From Tabrizicola_A sp964393035 (GTDB lineage: Bacteria > Pseudomonadota > Alphaproteobacteria > Rhodobacterales > Rhodobacteraceae), in NCBI GenBank assembly GCA_964393035.1, contig CAYMRX010000007.1, positions 62,001 through 126,000 on the forward strand: a DNA stretch of 64,000 bases, written 5' to 3'. Made by a program: the position numbers and the translations under genes. Positions 7,559-15,244 of this stretch are shown piece after piece (the first letter of the stretch is position 1; each line of letters begins with the position of its first letter). The notes beneath the pieces were generated by a model. It was not told where the DNA came from. It worked only from the letters and a program-made list of their open reading frames with translations, and ran no database searches.

Positions 7559-7987
7559 ATGATTCCAACCGATTGGATCTGGGGCACGGTGGGCGGGCTG
7601 ATGATCGGCGCCGCCGCGGGGCTTTATCTCTTGGTCAACGGCCGCATCATGGGGGCCTCGGGCATCCTTGGCGGGCTGGCCGATGGCACCGGGCGCGAGA
7701 CGATGGGCGAAAGGCTGGCCTTCCTCTTTGGCACGCTGGTGGTGCCGCCCCTGCTGGTGCCGCTCTATCACAGCGTCGATACCAAGATCACCTCGAACCC
7801 GCTCATCATCCTTGTGGGCGGGCTTTTGGTCGGCATCGGCACAAGGCTGGCCAATGGCTGCACCTCGGGCCACGGGGTCTGCGGCATATCGCGTCTGGCC
7901 CCGCGCGGCATTGTCTCGACGCTGATATATCTGGTGGCCGGGGGCGTGACGGTGCTGGTGTTCCGCCAGATGCTGGGGGTGATCTGA
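7559..7987 (+). CDS. YeeE/YedE-family sulfur transporter subunit, first half
   Basis: A 142-residue membrane protein with several transmembrane helices and the hallmark NGCTSGHGVCGISRL (Cys101 and Cys108). YeeE/YedE proteins move thiosulfate or related sulfur compounds, using conserved cysteines as relay sites. The protein is the N-terminal half of a split transporter; the next gene overlaps it by one stop/start (TGATG at 7985-7989) and encodes the partner. Such pairs (PmpA/PmpB type) usually accompany Blh-like dioxygenases. Confidence 0.85.
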   Translation: MIPTDWIWGTVGGLMIGAAAGLYLLVNGRIMGASGILGGLADGTGRETMGERLAFLFGTLVVPPLLVPLYHSVDTKITSNPLIILVGGLLVGIGTRLANGCTSGHGVCGISRLAPRGIVSTLIYLVAGGVTVLVFRQMLGVI

Positions 7988-8439
7988 TGACCGCACGCAG
8001 TTTTGACCCGCGTAGCCTGTCGGCCTTTGCGGCAGGCGCGCTTTTTGGCTCGGGCCTTTTGGTGTCGGGCATGATCGACACCCGCAAGGTGCAGGGCTGG
8101 CTTGATTTCTTCGGCGACTGGGACCCGACGCTGGCCTTCGTGCTGGGCGGGGCCGTTCTGCCGATGTTTTTCGTCTGGCGCCTGGCCGAGCGGCGCGGCG
8201 TGTCGCTTTTGGGCACCCCGACCCCGGCCCGCACCCCGGCGCGGTTTGACCGGGCCTTGGTGATCGGGTCGGTGATGTTCGGCGCGGGCTGGGGGCTGGC
8301 GGGGCTTTGCCCCGGTCCGGCGCTGGCCTCCTTTGCCATCGGCGGCTGGGGCGGTGCCCTCTTTTGCCTCGCCATGGTCTCGGGTATGGTCGTTGCGCCG
8401 ACAGTGGCCGGATGGCTGAAATCGCGCACCACATCGTGA
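7987..8439 (+). CDS. YeeE/YedE-family (DUF6691) transporter subunit, second half
   Basis: Starts inside the stop codon of the upstream YeeE gene, showing translational coupling. The 150-residue membrane protein has the repeat GSGLLVSGM near residue 21 and GAGWGLAGLCPGPAL with Cys108, the partner signature of split YeeE systems. It probably forms one pore with the upstream protein in the inner membrane and supplies or exports sulfane sulfur for the operon enzymes. Confidence 0.82.
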   Translation: MTARSFDPRSLSAFAAGALFGSGLLVSGMIDTRKVQGWLDFFGDWDPTLAFVLGGAVLPMFFVWRLAERRGVSLLGTPTPARTPARFDRALVIGSVMFGAGWGLAGLCPGPALASFAIGGWGGALFCLAMVSGMVVAPTVAGWLKSRTTS

Positions 8440-8478
8440 CCAGAATGTACCAAGACCAGAATCCAAGGACCACGCGCC

Positions 8479-8910
8479 ATGACGCTTGATATTCGCCGCC
8501 TGACCGATGCCTATAGCGTCGCCCCGCAGATCGCGCCCGAGGATCTGGCAGCGGTCAAGGCCATGGGCTTTGTTCTGGTGATCGACAATCGGCCGGATGC
8601 GGAAATTCCGGGCGATTTGCAGGCCAGCGCCATGGCCGAGGCGGCCCGCGCCGCCGGGCTGGCCTTTGCCGTAAACCCAATTACGCCGGGCCAGTTCACC
8701 GCAGATCTGGTCGCCCGCCAACGCGCCGCGATTGACGCCGCCGGTGGCCCGGTTCTGGCCTATTGTGCCAGCGGAAACCGGTCCACCGTCGTGTGGGAGT
8801 TGGTCCATGCCGGGCGGATGCCGGTGGATGACATGCTGCGCATCGCCGCCGAGGCGGGCTATTCCCATGAACAGTTCCGCCCGCTGATCGAGGCGTTTGC
8901 CAAGGCCTGA
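8479..8910 (+). CDS. DUF442/TIGR01244-type sulfurtransferase-like protein
   Basis: A 143-residue protein with a phosphatase/rhodanese-like active loop YCASGNRS (Cys96, Arg101). This domain occurs fused to the N-terminus of Blh in other bacteria, so a separate gene at the end of this operon fits a role in transferring sulfane sulfur to or from the persulfide dioxygenase. It follows the transporter gene by 39 bases. It could also be called a dual-specificity-phosphatase-like protein, but the context argues for sulfur. Confidence 0.8.
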   Translation: MTLDIRRLTDAYSVAPQIAPEDLAAVKAMGFVLVIDNRPDAEIPGDLQASAMAEAARAAGLAFAVNPITPGQFTADLVARQRAAIDAAGGPVLAYCASGNRSTVVWELVHAGRMPVDDMLRIAAEAGYSHEQFRPLIEAFAKA

Positions 8911-8915
8911 CGGCC

Positions 8916-9893
8916 TTAGCCCGTCTGGCGCAGCGATGGCAGATCCCCCCCCAAGGGCGGCAAGGCGGTTGCTTTCGCCACGGGGGTCTTGGTCGCGCCC
9001 ATCGTCGCCGCAAGCCGCAAGGCCCGCATCCCACGGTTCTGGCCAAGCTTGCCTTCGGCCAGTTTGCGACCATCCCCCCCCTCAAGGCTGATCCGGTCCA
9101 GCGAGGCGCTGGCCAAGGGCAAGACATCGCCCACCGAAAGCCCCATCACCCCCGAAAGCGGCAGCGACAGGCGCATCAGCACGGCGACAAGCGTGGCCTC
9201 CACCGTCTCCACCTCCTCGGCCAAGGCTTCGGCAAAGGCGCGATGGGCATGGGCATCGTCATGGGAACTGCGCGTGGCCGCCCCGCGGGCCGGAGGGCGG
9301 CCCCGGCCTTCGGCAGGCAGGATCAACTGCACCATGCCTTGCCGGGCGCCATTGGCCAGAACAACCTCGGCCTTCAGCACCCGATAGCCGAAATCCTCCA
9401 GCATCAGGCCAAGCGGGCGCGGATCATCCAGAAAAGACGCATAGCGCCACCCCCCCGCCCAGACCAGATCGGCCTCCTGCTCCAGCGCGCGCTCCAGATC
9501 GGTCAGGGCGGCATCCAGCATGGGGGCCACCATCGCGGCATCGGTGCGGGTCGGGCGGCGGTCGGCAGGCGGCGCAGTTGCGGCAACCTTGCCGATGGTC
9601 AGCACCTCCACCATGGCCTGCAACACCTCGGGCGCGAGGATCAACACCCCCAACCCTTCACCGGGGCCTTCCAGCACCGCGATCAAGGCCCGCTCGGGGG
9701 GCAGTTCCATGACCTCTGCCAGACCGGCGCGCCTGATCGCCAGCCTGCGCACCTCAAGCGGCAGCTTCAACTCATCACGGGCCGCGCGGGCCAAGGCCAC
9801 ACGCCAACTGCGGTCGGCCCCCGGCCCACCATCCTGCGCCTCGGCCTTGGCGGAGGCGAGTTTGCGGCGGATCGCGCTGTCATCGGCGGCCAT
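8916..9893 (-). CDS. FliM/FliN-like flagellar motor switch (SpoA domain) protein
   Basis: A 325-residue protein. Residues about 45-230 resemble the FliM middle region (GPGEGLGVLILAPEVLQAMVEVLTIG), and residues about 235-295 form a SpoA/FliN-type domain containing LSLPLSGVMGLSVGDVLPL. A Pro/Gly linker and a 30-residue tail follow. It lacks the N-terminal CheY-binding motif of classical FliM. No other flagellar gene is in the window, so it is either a detached switch component or belongs to another SpoA-containing machine. It converges with the sulfur operon with only 5 bases between the stops. Confidence 0.72.
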   Translation of the reverse strand: MAADDSAIRRKLASAKAEAQDGGPGADRSWRVALARAARDELKLPLEVRRLAIRRAGLAEVMELPPERALIAVLEGPGEGLGVLILAPEVLQAMVEVLTIGKVAATAPPADRRPTRTDAAMVAPMLDAALTDLERALEQEADLVWAGGWRYASFLDDPRPLGLMLEDFGYRVLKAEVVLANGARQGMVQLILPAEGRGRPPARGAATRSSHDDAHAHRAFAEALAEEVETVEATLVAVLMRLSLPLSGVMGLSVGDVLPLASASLDRISLEGGDGRKLAEGKLGQNRGMRALRLAATMGATKTPVAKATALPPLGGDLPSLRQTG

Positions 9894-9951
9894 GGCGGTT
9901 CCAGTCTTGTCTCTGACGGTCAGCCTTGCCCGAAGAAGGTTGCCAAAGCCT

Positions 9952-12663
9952 TTACGAACCCGAATTTTGCGGCGCTTTTGCGGCGGTCTTTTCCAGCCGC
10001 AAGGGCAGCGTCACGCGGAAGGCCGCGCCCTTTTGGCCCGGCAGATAGGAAATCGACCCGCCCAGATTGGCCATGATCTCGCGCACGATCGCCAGCCCGA
10101 GGCCCGCGCCGCCCGCCCGCATCTGATCGGTCAACCTTGCGAATTTTTCGAAGATAAGCCTTTGGAACTCTTTTGGAATCCCCTTGCCATTGTCGATGAA
10201 ATCCACCGTCACCCGACCGCCCTTTTGCCGCACGGCAATGCGCAGCACGCCCGGATCGGCATCACAATATTTCCGCGCGTTGGAAATCAGGTTGATGAAG
10301 ACCTGCACCAGCCGGTCGGCATCGGTCAGCAGATAGAGTTCCTCGTTCAATTCGGTGCGGCGGATCTCAAAGGGACGCTCCGGCCGGCTCTGCCCCGAGG
10401 CTTGCACCGCGCGGTCCAGCATCTCGCCCAGATGGGCCAGTGACAGGTTCAATTGCACCGTGCCACTTTCCAGAACAGACAGGTCGAGAAGATCGTCCAA
10501 CAACCGCGTCAACCGCATCGCTTCGGAATGAATGATGCGCCCCGAGGAGGTCACCATGTCGGCCGGAACCTCGCCTTCGGTCAGGATTTCGGAAAAGGCC
10601 CGGATCGAGGTCATCGGCGTGCGCAGCTCATGGCTGATCTGGCTGAGGAAGGCATCCTTTTGCACCGAAAGCTGGGTCAGCTTTTCGTTCACCTCGCGCA
10701 ATTGCCGGGCGGTGCGGGTCAGCTCCTCCTGCTTGGCTTCCAGCTTGGCGGAATATTCCATGATCTGCGCGGTTTCATTCGCCACCGCCATCAGATCCTC
10801 CACCGTCACCGTGGCATGGCCGAAAAGCTGGCTGATCATGGCATGGGCCGTGGCGGCGCCCACCGAACCTGCCAGCTTGCGTTCCGCCTCGGCCAGAAAG
10901 GCGGGCGTCAGATCGGGCAGGAACCCTTCCTTGCCTTGCAGACGGGCCTGCGCTTCGAAAAAGGTCAGCGCCTCCTCGCCAAGGATGCGCTGCGCCAGCG
11001 ACAACAGCGCCTCCGGTTCGGCTTGGCCATGGCTCCAGCCAAGGCGTTCGGCCTGTGCCTCGCGGTCAAAGGCGTTGACGAAAGCCACACCTTGGATGCG
11101 CTCCACCGGGTCGGGAAAGGACAGGACCGAACCAAGCGCGAAGGCCAGCGTGTTCAACGACAGCGACCAGAAGATCGAATGTACCAGCGGGTCCATGCCC
11201 TCGGTGCCAAACAGCGCGCGCGGGCGCAGCCAATCCAGACCGAACAATCCCTCGGCAAAGACATGGCTGGGGATCACCGCATCAATCCCGAACGAGGGCA
11301 GAAACAGCGTATAGACCCAGATGACAAAGCCGGTGACAAGCCCGGCCAAAGCCCCCACCTTGGTGCCGCCCCGCCAGAAGATGCCGCCCAGCATGGCAGG
11401 CAGGAATTGCGCCATGCCGGCAAAGGCAATCAGCCCGATGGCCGCCAGCGCGGCAGAGCCGCCGGAAAACCGATAGTAGAACAGCCCCAGCGTCAAGACG
11501 CCCGCAATCGCCAGACGGCGGGTCAGCAGAACCCCGGCCCGCAAATCGCCCGACAGCGCCGCATCGGGGCGCAGCCGCAGCCACAAGGGCATGACGACGT
11601 TGTTGGAAATCATCGTCGCCAGCGCGATGGTTTCCACGATCACCATCGAGGTGGCGGATGAAAACCCGCCCAGAAAGGCCAACATCGCCAAGGCGCCCTG
11701 CCCCTCGGCCAAGGGCAGCGTCAGCACCAACATGTCGGGGTTGGCCCCTTCGGGCATCCGCTCCAGCCCCATGACGGCGATGGGCAGGATGAACAGGCTC
11801 ATGGCAAAGAGATAGGCCGGAAAGGCCCAACTGGCCCGCGCCAGATGGCGTTCATCGACGTTTTCCACCACCATGACCTGAAACATCCGCGGCAGGCTGA
11901 GAACGGCCGCCGCCGACAGCGTGATAAGCCCGATCCAGCGATCGCTTTGAAAGGCCCAGCCCGGGGCCTTGTAGACCGAGATCAGGTCGATCGTCGGGCC
12001 GATGCCCCCCGCCAGCCCCCAGACGACGAAACTGCCCACCGCCAAGAGCGCCACCAGCTTGACCACAGCCTCGACCGCGATGGCGGTGACAATGCCATGG
12101 TGCTGTTCCTTGGCATCAAGCTTGCGGGTGCCGAACAGGATGGTGAACAAGGCCAAGCCCGCCGCCACCCACAGCGCCACATTCTCATGCCCCGGCAACA
12201 GCCAATCCTTTGGCGCGCCTTGGGCAAAGACCGAAAAGGACAGGGTCAGCGATTGCAATTGCAAGGCGATATAGGGCGTGGCGGCGATCACCGCGATCAG
12301 GGTGACGACGACACCAAGGATGTTCGATTTGCCAAAGCGGCTGGAGATCAGATCGGCAATCGAGGTGACACGCTGTTGCCGCCCGATCCTGACCAGCTTG
12401 CGCAACACCAGCCACCAGCCGACAAAGACCAGTGTCGGGCCAAGATAGATCGTCAGATACTCCAACCCCGAGCGCGCCGCATATCCCACCGCGCCGTAAA
12501 AGGTCCATGCCGTGCAATAGATCGACAAGGACAGCGTGTAGATCATCGGCGAGCGCAGGAAGCCCAACCGTCCCATCGCCGCCCGCCGCTCGGCGACAAA
12601 GGCGACAAGGAACAGGAAGGCGACGTAAAAGAGGCAGATCAGGACCAGAAGGTTGAAGGGCAT
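9952..12663 (-). CDS. CbrA-like sensor histidine kinase with N-terminal sodium/solute symporter domain
   Basis: About 903 residues. Residues 1 to about 480 form a multi-helix SSS (sodium/solute symporter) domain. A STAC-like linker (AQRILGEEALTFFEAQ), a coiled coil, a HisKA domain with phosphorylatable His in SHELRTPMTS, and a HATPase domain (NLISNARKY, DNGKGIP, GGAGLGLAIVREI) follow. CbrA-type kinases couple substrate transport to signalling for carbon or amino-acid use. No PAS or receiver domain is present. The start at 12663 lies one base after the upstream stop and keeps a proper first helix; an in-frame ATG at 12699 would overlap the neighbour. Partner: the REC-only gene two genes upstream. 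Confidence 0.85.
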   Translation of the reverse strand: MPFNLLVLICLFYVAFLFLVAFVAERRAAMGRLGFLRSPMIYTLSLSIYCTAWTFYGAVGYAARSGLEYLTIYLGPTLVFVGWWLVLRKLVRIGRQQRVTSIADLISSRFGKSNILGVVVTLIAVIAATPYIALQLQSLTLSFSVFAQGAPKDWLLPGHENVALWVAAGLALFTILFGTRKLDAKEQHHGIVTAIAVEAVVKLVALLAVGSFVVWGLAGGIGPTIDLISVYKAPGWAFQSDRWIGLITLSAAAVLSLPRMFQVMVVENVDERHLARASWAFPAYLFAMSLFILPIAVMGLERMPEGANPDMLVLTLPLAEGQGALAMLAFLGGFSSATSMVIVETIALATMISNNVVMPLWLRLRPDAALSGDLRAGVLLTRRLAIAGVLTLGLFYYRFSGGSAALAAIGLIAFAGMAQFLPAMLGGIFWRGGTKVGALAGLVTGFVIWVYTLFLPSFGIDAVIPSHVFAEGLFGLDWLRPRALFGTEGMDPLVHSIFWSLSLNTLAFALGSVLSFPDPVERIQGVAFVNAFDREAQAERLGWSHGQAEPEALLSLAQRILGEEALTFFEAQARLQGKEGFLPDLTPAFLAEAERKLAGSVGAATAHAMISQLFGHATVTVEDLMAVANETAQIMEYSAKLEAKQEELTRTARQLREVNEKLTQLSVQKDAFLSQISHELRTPMTSIRAFSEILTEGEVPADMVTSSGRIIHSEAMRLTRLLDDLLDLSVLESGTVQLNLSLAHLGEMLDRAVQASGQSRPERPFEIRRTELNEELYLLTDADRLVQVFINLISNARKYCDADPGVLRIAVRQKGGRVTVDFIDNGKGIPKEFQRLIFEKFARLTDQMRAGGAGLGLAIVREIMANLGGSISYLPGQKGAAFRVTLPLRLEKTAAKAPQNSGS

Positions 12664-12664
12664 C

Positions 12665-12943
12665 TCAGCGCGGGTCCCCGGACGGATCGGGGGGATCATC
12701 CATCGGGTCCGCCTCGCCTTCGGTGCGCGACAGGCCGGGGGCCAGTGCGGCGGCGGCGGCGATCAACAGCGCCCAGACCACAAAGATGTAAATCGCCGTC
12801 TGGCCCGCGCCTTCCGTATTGCCCTGACCAAGGCCCGGCAGCACCAAAAGCAACAGCCCCAGCACCGGCAAAAGCCGACCCGCGTCGCGCAGGCGGCGGC
12901 GGCGATAGACGGCACGGGCAAGAAACAGGGGCCCCTGTGGCAT
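12665..12943 (-). CDS. Small two-helix membrane protein between response regulator and symporter-kinase
   Basis: A 92-residue protein with a basic N-terminus, helix 1 (about 23-38), helix 2 (about 49-68) and an Asp/Pro-rich tail. Its start overlaps the stop of the REC gene (TGATG), and the symporter-kinase begins one base after its own stop, so the three are translationally coupled. Small two-helix partners are known for some SSS transporters (DUF4212 type). By position this may be an analogous subunit for the kinase's transporter domain, but no motif proves it. Confidence 0.65.
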   Translation of the reverse strand: MPQGPLFLARAVYRRRRLRDAGRLLPVLGLLLLVLPGLGQGNTEGAGQTAIYIFVVWALLIAAAAALAPGLSRTEGEADPMDDPPDPSGDPR

Positions 12944-13311
12944 CAGCCCTCCAACAGCGCGCGGACCTGCGCCCGCATATCGGCATTGGCAAAGGGTTTG
13001 GCCATAAAGGCCGAAACCCCGGCGCGTTCGGCGGCCTCGCGGTCGCGGCCTTGGCCTTTGGCGGTCAGCATCAAGACCTTAAGCCCTTGCGTCACCGGGC
13101 TGGCCCGCAGCGCGGACAGGATTTCCAGCCCACTCATCCCCGGCAGCATCAGATCAAGGATCACCAGATCGGGGTCGCAGTCAGCGATGCGCGCCAGCGC
13201 GCGGGCGCCGTCCGCCTCGACCATGACCTCGCAGCCCTCGCGCGACAGGATAAAGCGGATCGCCTCGGCGATGTTCGGCTCATCCTCGATCAAGAGCACA
13301 CGGCCCGCCAT
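12943..13311 (-). CDS. Single-domain response regulator (REC only)
   Basis: 122 residues covering exactly one receiver domain: acidic pocket Glu9/Asp10, phospho-acceptor Asp53 (VILDLMLPG), Thr in LMLTAKG, and Lys in MAKPF. There is no output domain, so it must act by protein contact or phosphotransfer. It is first in an operon with the membrane protein and the symporter-kinase and is the likely target of that kinase. Confidence 0.88.
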   Translation of the reverse strand: MAGRVLLIEDEPNIAEAIRFILSREGCEVMVEADGARALARIADCDPDLVILDLMLPGMSGLEILSALRASPVTQGLKVLMLTAKGQGRDREAAERAGVSAFMAKPFANADMRAQVRALLEG

Positions 13312-13381
13312 ATCTTCCCCGGTGTGATGGTGTTTCCCCGCTGCCGACTATCGGGGCAAAACCGGCATCTGTCAAAAAAGA

Positions 13382-14653
13382 TCAGCCTTGCAGGATCGAC
13401 GGCTCGCGCCTTGCGGGACAGGCGGGGCGCGGACAGATGCGGCAGGTCGGGCCCACTTCCAGCGCAGGCTCTGCCCCCGCAGGTTCTGCCCCCGCAGGTT
13501 CGGGCGCCAGCAGCATCGCCGCTTCACGCAGTTCCGGGCCGCGAAACCCGCCGGGATAGCGCACCTGCGCAAACGCCCGCGCGCGCAGCCGCGCGCCTTG
13601 CGGACCGGGCAGCGCAATCACCGCCTCGACCGGGGTTTCGGGGCGGGCAAGTGCCGTGAACAGCGGCCAGAGCGGGCAGGCAGCGCCAAAGCGCGGCGGC
13701 GAAAACCCCGCAATCGCCTTGCGCAGCGTCAGCGTGCCGGAACCGTCGCAGATCAAGAGCCCGAACCCCGACCCCGCGCGCAGCGCCATGCGCCGAAACG
13801 CCGCCAGCACAGGCACCCCAAAGCCGCGCGCCAGCGTCAGGGGGTCAGCCCCCGCCGCCATGGTGCGGTTGAAGGCGGGGGCGGGCATGGCCGCAAGATC
13901 GGCCTCACATTGCGCCTTCAACCCTGCCGCCAGCACCCGCCCCGCGGCAGAGGCGAGATGGGGCGATTGCGCGATGTCTTCGGCGTCGCTCAGATCCCAA
14001 TCACAGGCCTCGGCCCAGGATTCCACCTCGTCTTGCGGGGTGCTGATGGTGTGATCCTGCCCCTGCCCCGCGGCATCCAGATAGGCCACCAAGGCCTCGG
14101 CGCCTTGGGCCAGCCTTTCGCTGTCTTCATGCAGGTTGCGGTGAAACCGCGCGCGCCAGTCGGCGTCGATGTCTTCGGTATCGGCCAGAATGGCCGCCGT
14201 CGTGCGCACCGAGGAGACGGCCGACAGAACCTCATGCAGGCTGGCCGACAGATGCGGGTCATGCGCCATCCGGTCATTCAGCACCTCGACCGCACGGCCA
14301 AGGGCGCGGCTGCGGTCATGCAATTCGACCAGCGCCGCCGACCAGCCGGGAAAGCGCCCCAGCAGGTCTTCGACCCACTCCACCTCGGCCGCGGCGCCCG
14401 GCACGGCGGCGGCAGCGGCGCGCAGCCCATCCACCAACTGGCCCGCATGGCCCTCTTGCAAGGTGGCCAAAGGCACATCCAGCGCCTGGGCCATCTCGGC
14501 CAGAAGATCATCGGCGATCCGGCGGCGGTTGTGTTCGATCAGGTTCAGATAGCTGGCAGAAATTCCGACCCGCTGGGCAAGATCGGCCTGTTTCAGCCCC
14601 AAGGCCAGCCGCCTTTCGCGCAGGCGCGTTCCGGTAAGGGCAGACAGCGGCAT
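13382..14653 (-). CDS. XRE-family regulator of the PccR/RamB/ScfR (short-chain acyl-CoA) type
   Basis: 423 residues with an N-terminal XRE helix-turn-helix (about residues 7-62, LKQADLAQRVGISASYLNLIE) and a long ligand-binding region typical of DUF2083-type regulators. The C-terminus holds a cysteine cluster CRICPRPACPAR. Relatives (RamB, PccR, MccR, ScfR) respond to acetyl-, propionyl- or other short-chain acyl-CoA status and control glyoxylate, methylcitrate or propionyl-CoA pathways. A perfect palindrome just upstream suggests autoregulation. An in-frame EPAGA repeat near residue 388 looks like local slippage. The exact ligand is unknown. Confidence 0.8.
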   Translation of the reverse strand: MPLSALTGTRLRERRLALGLKQADLAQRVGISASYLNLIEHNRRRIADDLLAEMAQALDVPLATLQEGHAGQLVDGLRAAAAAVPGAAAEVEWVEDLLGRFPGWSAALVELHDRSRALGRAVEVLNDRMAHDPHLSASLHEVLSAVSSVRTTAAILADTEDIDADWRARFHRNLHEDSERLAQGAEALVAYLDAAGQGQDHTISTPQDEVESWAEACDWDLSDAEDIAQSPHLASAAGRVLAAGLKAQCEADLAAMPAPAFNRTMAAGADPLTLARGFGVPVLAAFRRMALRAGSGFGLLICDGSGTLTLRKAIAGFSPPRFGAACPLWPLFTALARPETPVEAVIALPGPQGARLRARAFAQVRYPGGFRGPELREAAMLLAPEPAGAEPAGAEPALEVGPTCRICPRPACPARREPSILQG

Positions 14654-14672
14654 GACGGCTCCGGCGGTTGAT

Positions 14673-14692
14673 CCTGTAAATTACTTTACAGG
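14673..14692. promoter_or_regulatory. Perfect palindromic operator upstream of the PccR-like gene
   Basis: CCTGTAAA-TTAC-TTTACAGG, an 8-4-8 inverted repeat centred about 30 bases upstream of the regulator's ATG. Regulators of this family bind repeats of TTTGCAAA type, and TGTAAA/TTTACA is a close variant. Probably an autoregulatory site. Confidence 0.6.
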
Positions 14693-14725
14693 CCCGAACC
14701 GCCCGTGCAAGCCGCTACCCCCACC

Positions 14726-15130
14726 TTACTCCCCCGCCATCGAGGCAAAGCGATGGCCGTAAAGCGCCACCGCCCGGTGGCCGCAATCTTGCAAGGCCAG
14801 ATGCAGATGCGCCCCCTCATTCACGCCCGGTCTGGCCAGATCGCGGGCAAGGGCCACATGCCCTGCCGGCCCCGCCCCTTCGACCCGCATCCGCCAGAAG
14901 TCGATGCTTTCCCCAAGGAACTGTTCAAGTTTACGCGCGCCCTGACCATAGGTCAGCTCCCGCCCGCGCTCGGCCACGGCAAGGCAATATCCGGCCTCTG
15001 TCGCGGCATCGGGCGTGGCGAAAAGATGGCCCCCCGGCGCCGATTTTCCGTCAAGCCAGACCAGCCAGAACAGCGCCGCCAAAAGCCCCGCCAACGGAAC
15101 CCAGATCAGCCGGTTCATGAAATGCAGCAT
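14726..15130 (-). CDS. Hypothetical membrane-anchored protein (134 aa)
   Basis: One N-terminal hydrophobic segment (about residues 8-26) followed by a soluble domain of about 105 residues with two cysteines (YCLAVAER, DCGHRA), probably periplasmic. GGGAAGGGGG lies upstream of the ATG at 15130; the Met at residue 5 is an alternative start. No family recognised. It precedes the PccR-like gene on the same strand but is separated by the operator region. Confidence 0.6.
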   Translation of the reverse strand: MLHFMNRLIWVPLAGLLAALFWLVWLDGKSAPGGHLFATPDAATEAGYCLAVAERGRELTYGQGARKLEQFLGESIDFWRMRVEGAGPAGHVALARDLARPGVNEGAHLHLALQDCGHRAVALYGHRFASMAGE

Positions 15131-15193
15131 CTGCGCCCCCTTCCCTTGACCCGAACCTAAGGGACAGCGGTTAACATCCGGTTTGCGGGCATG

Positions 15194-15224
15194 AAAAAGG
15201 GCGCGAGGGTTCCCCCCCGCGCCC
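15194..15224 (-). terminator. Rho-independent terminator of the pyrimidine/ABC operon
   Basis: On the minus strand a GC-rich stem GGGCGCG/CGCGCCC is followed by TTTTT, 20 bases after the substrate-binding protein stop. Confidence 0.8.
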
Positions 15225-15244
15225 CGTTATCGGACAAAACGCTG

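Noticed and set aside
11845..13659. A 604-codon plus-strand frame opposite the symporter-kinase and response regulator
   Set aside because: Antisense shadow; products rich in Arg, Gln and His with no domain, while the minus strand encodes intact known families.
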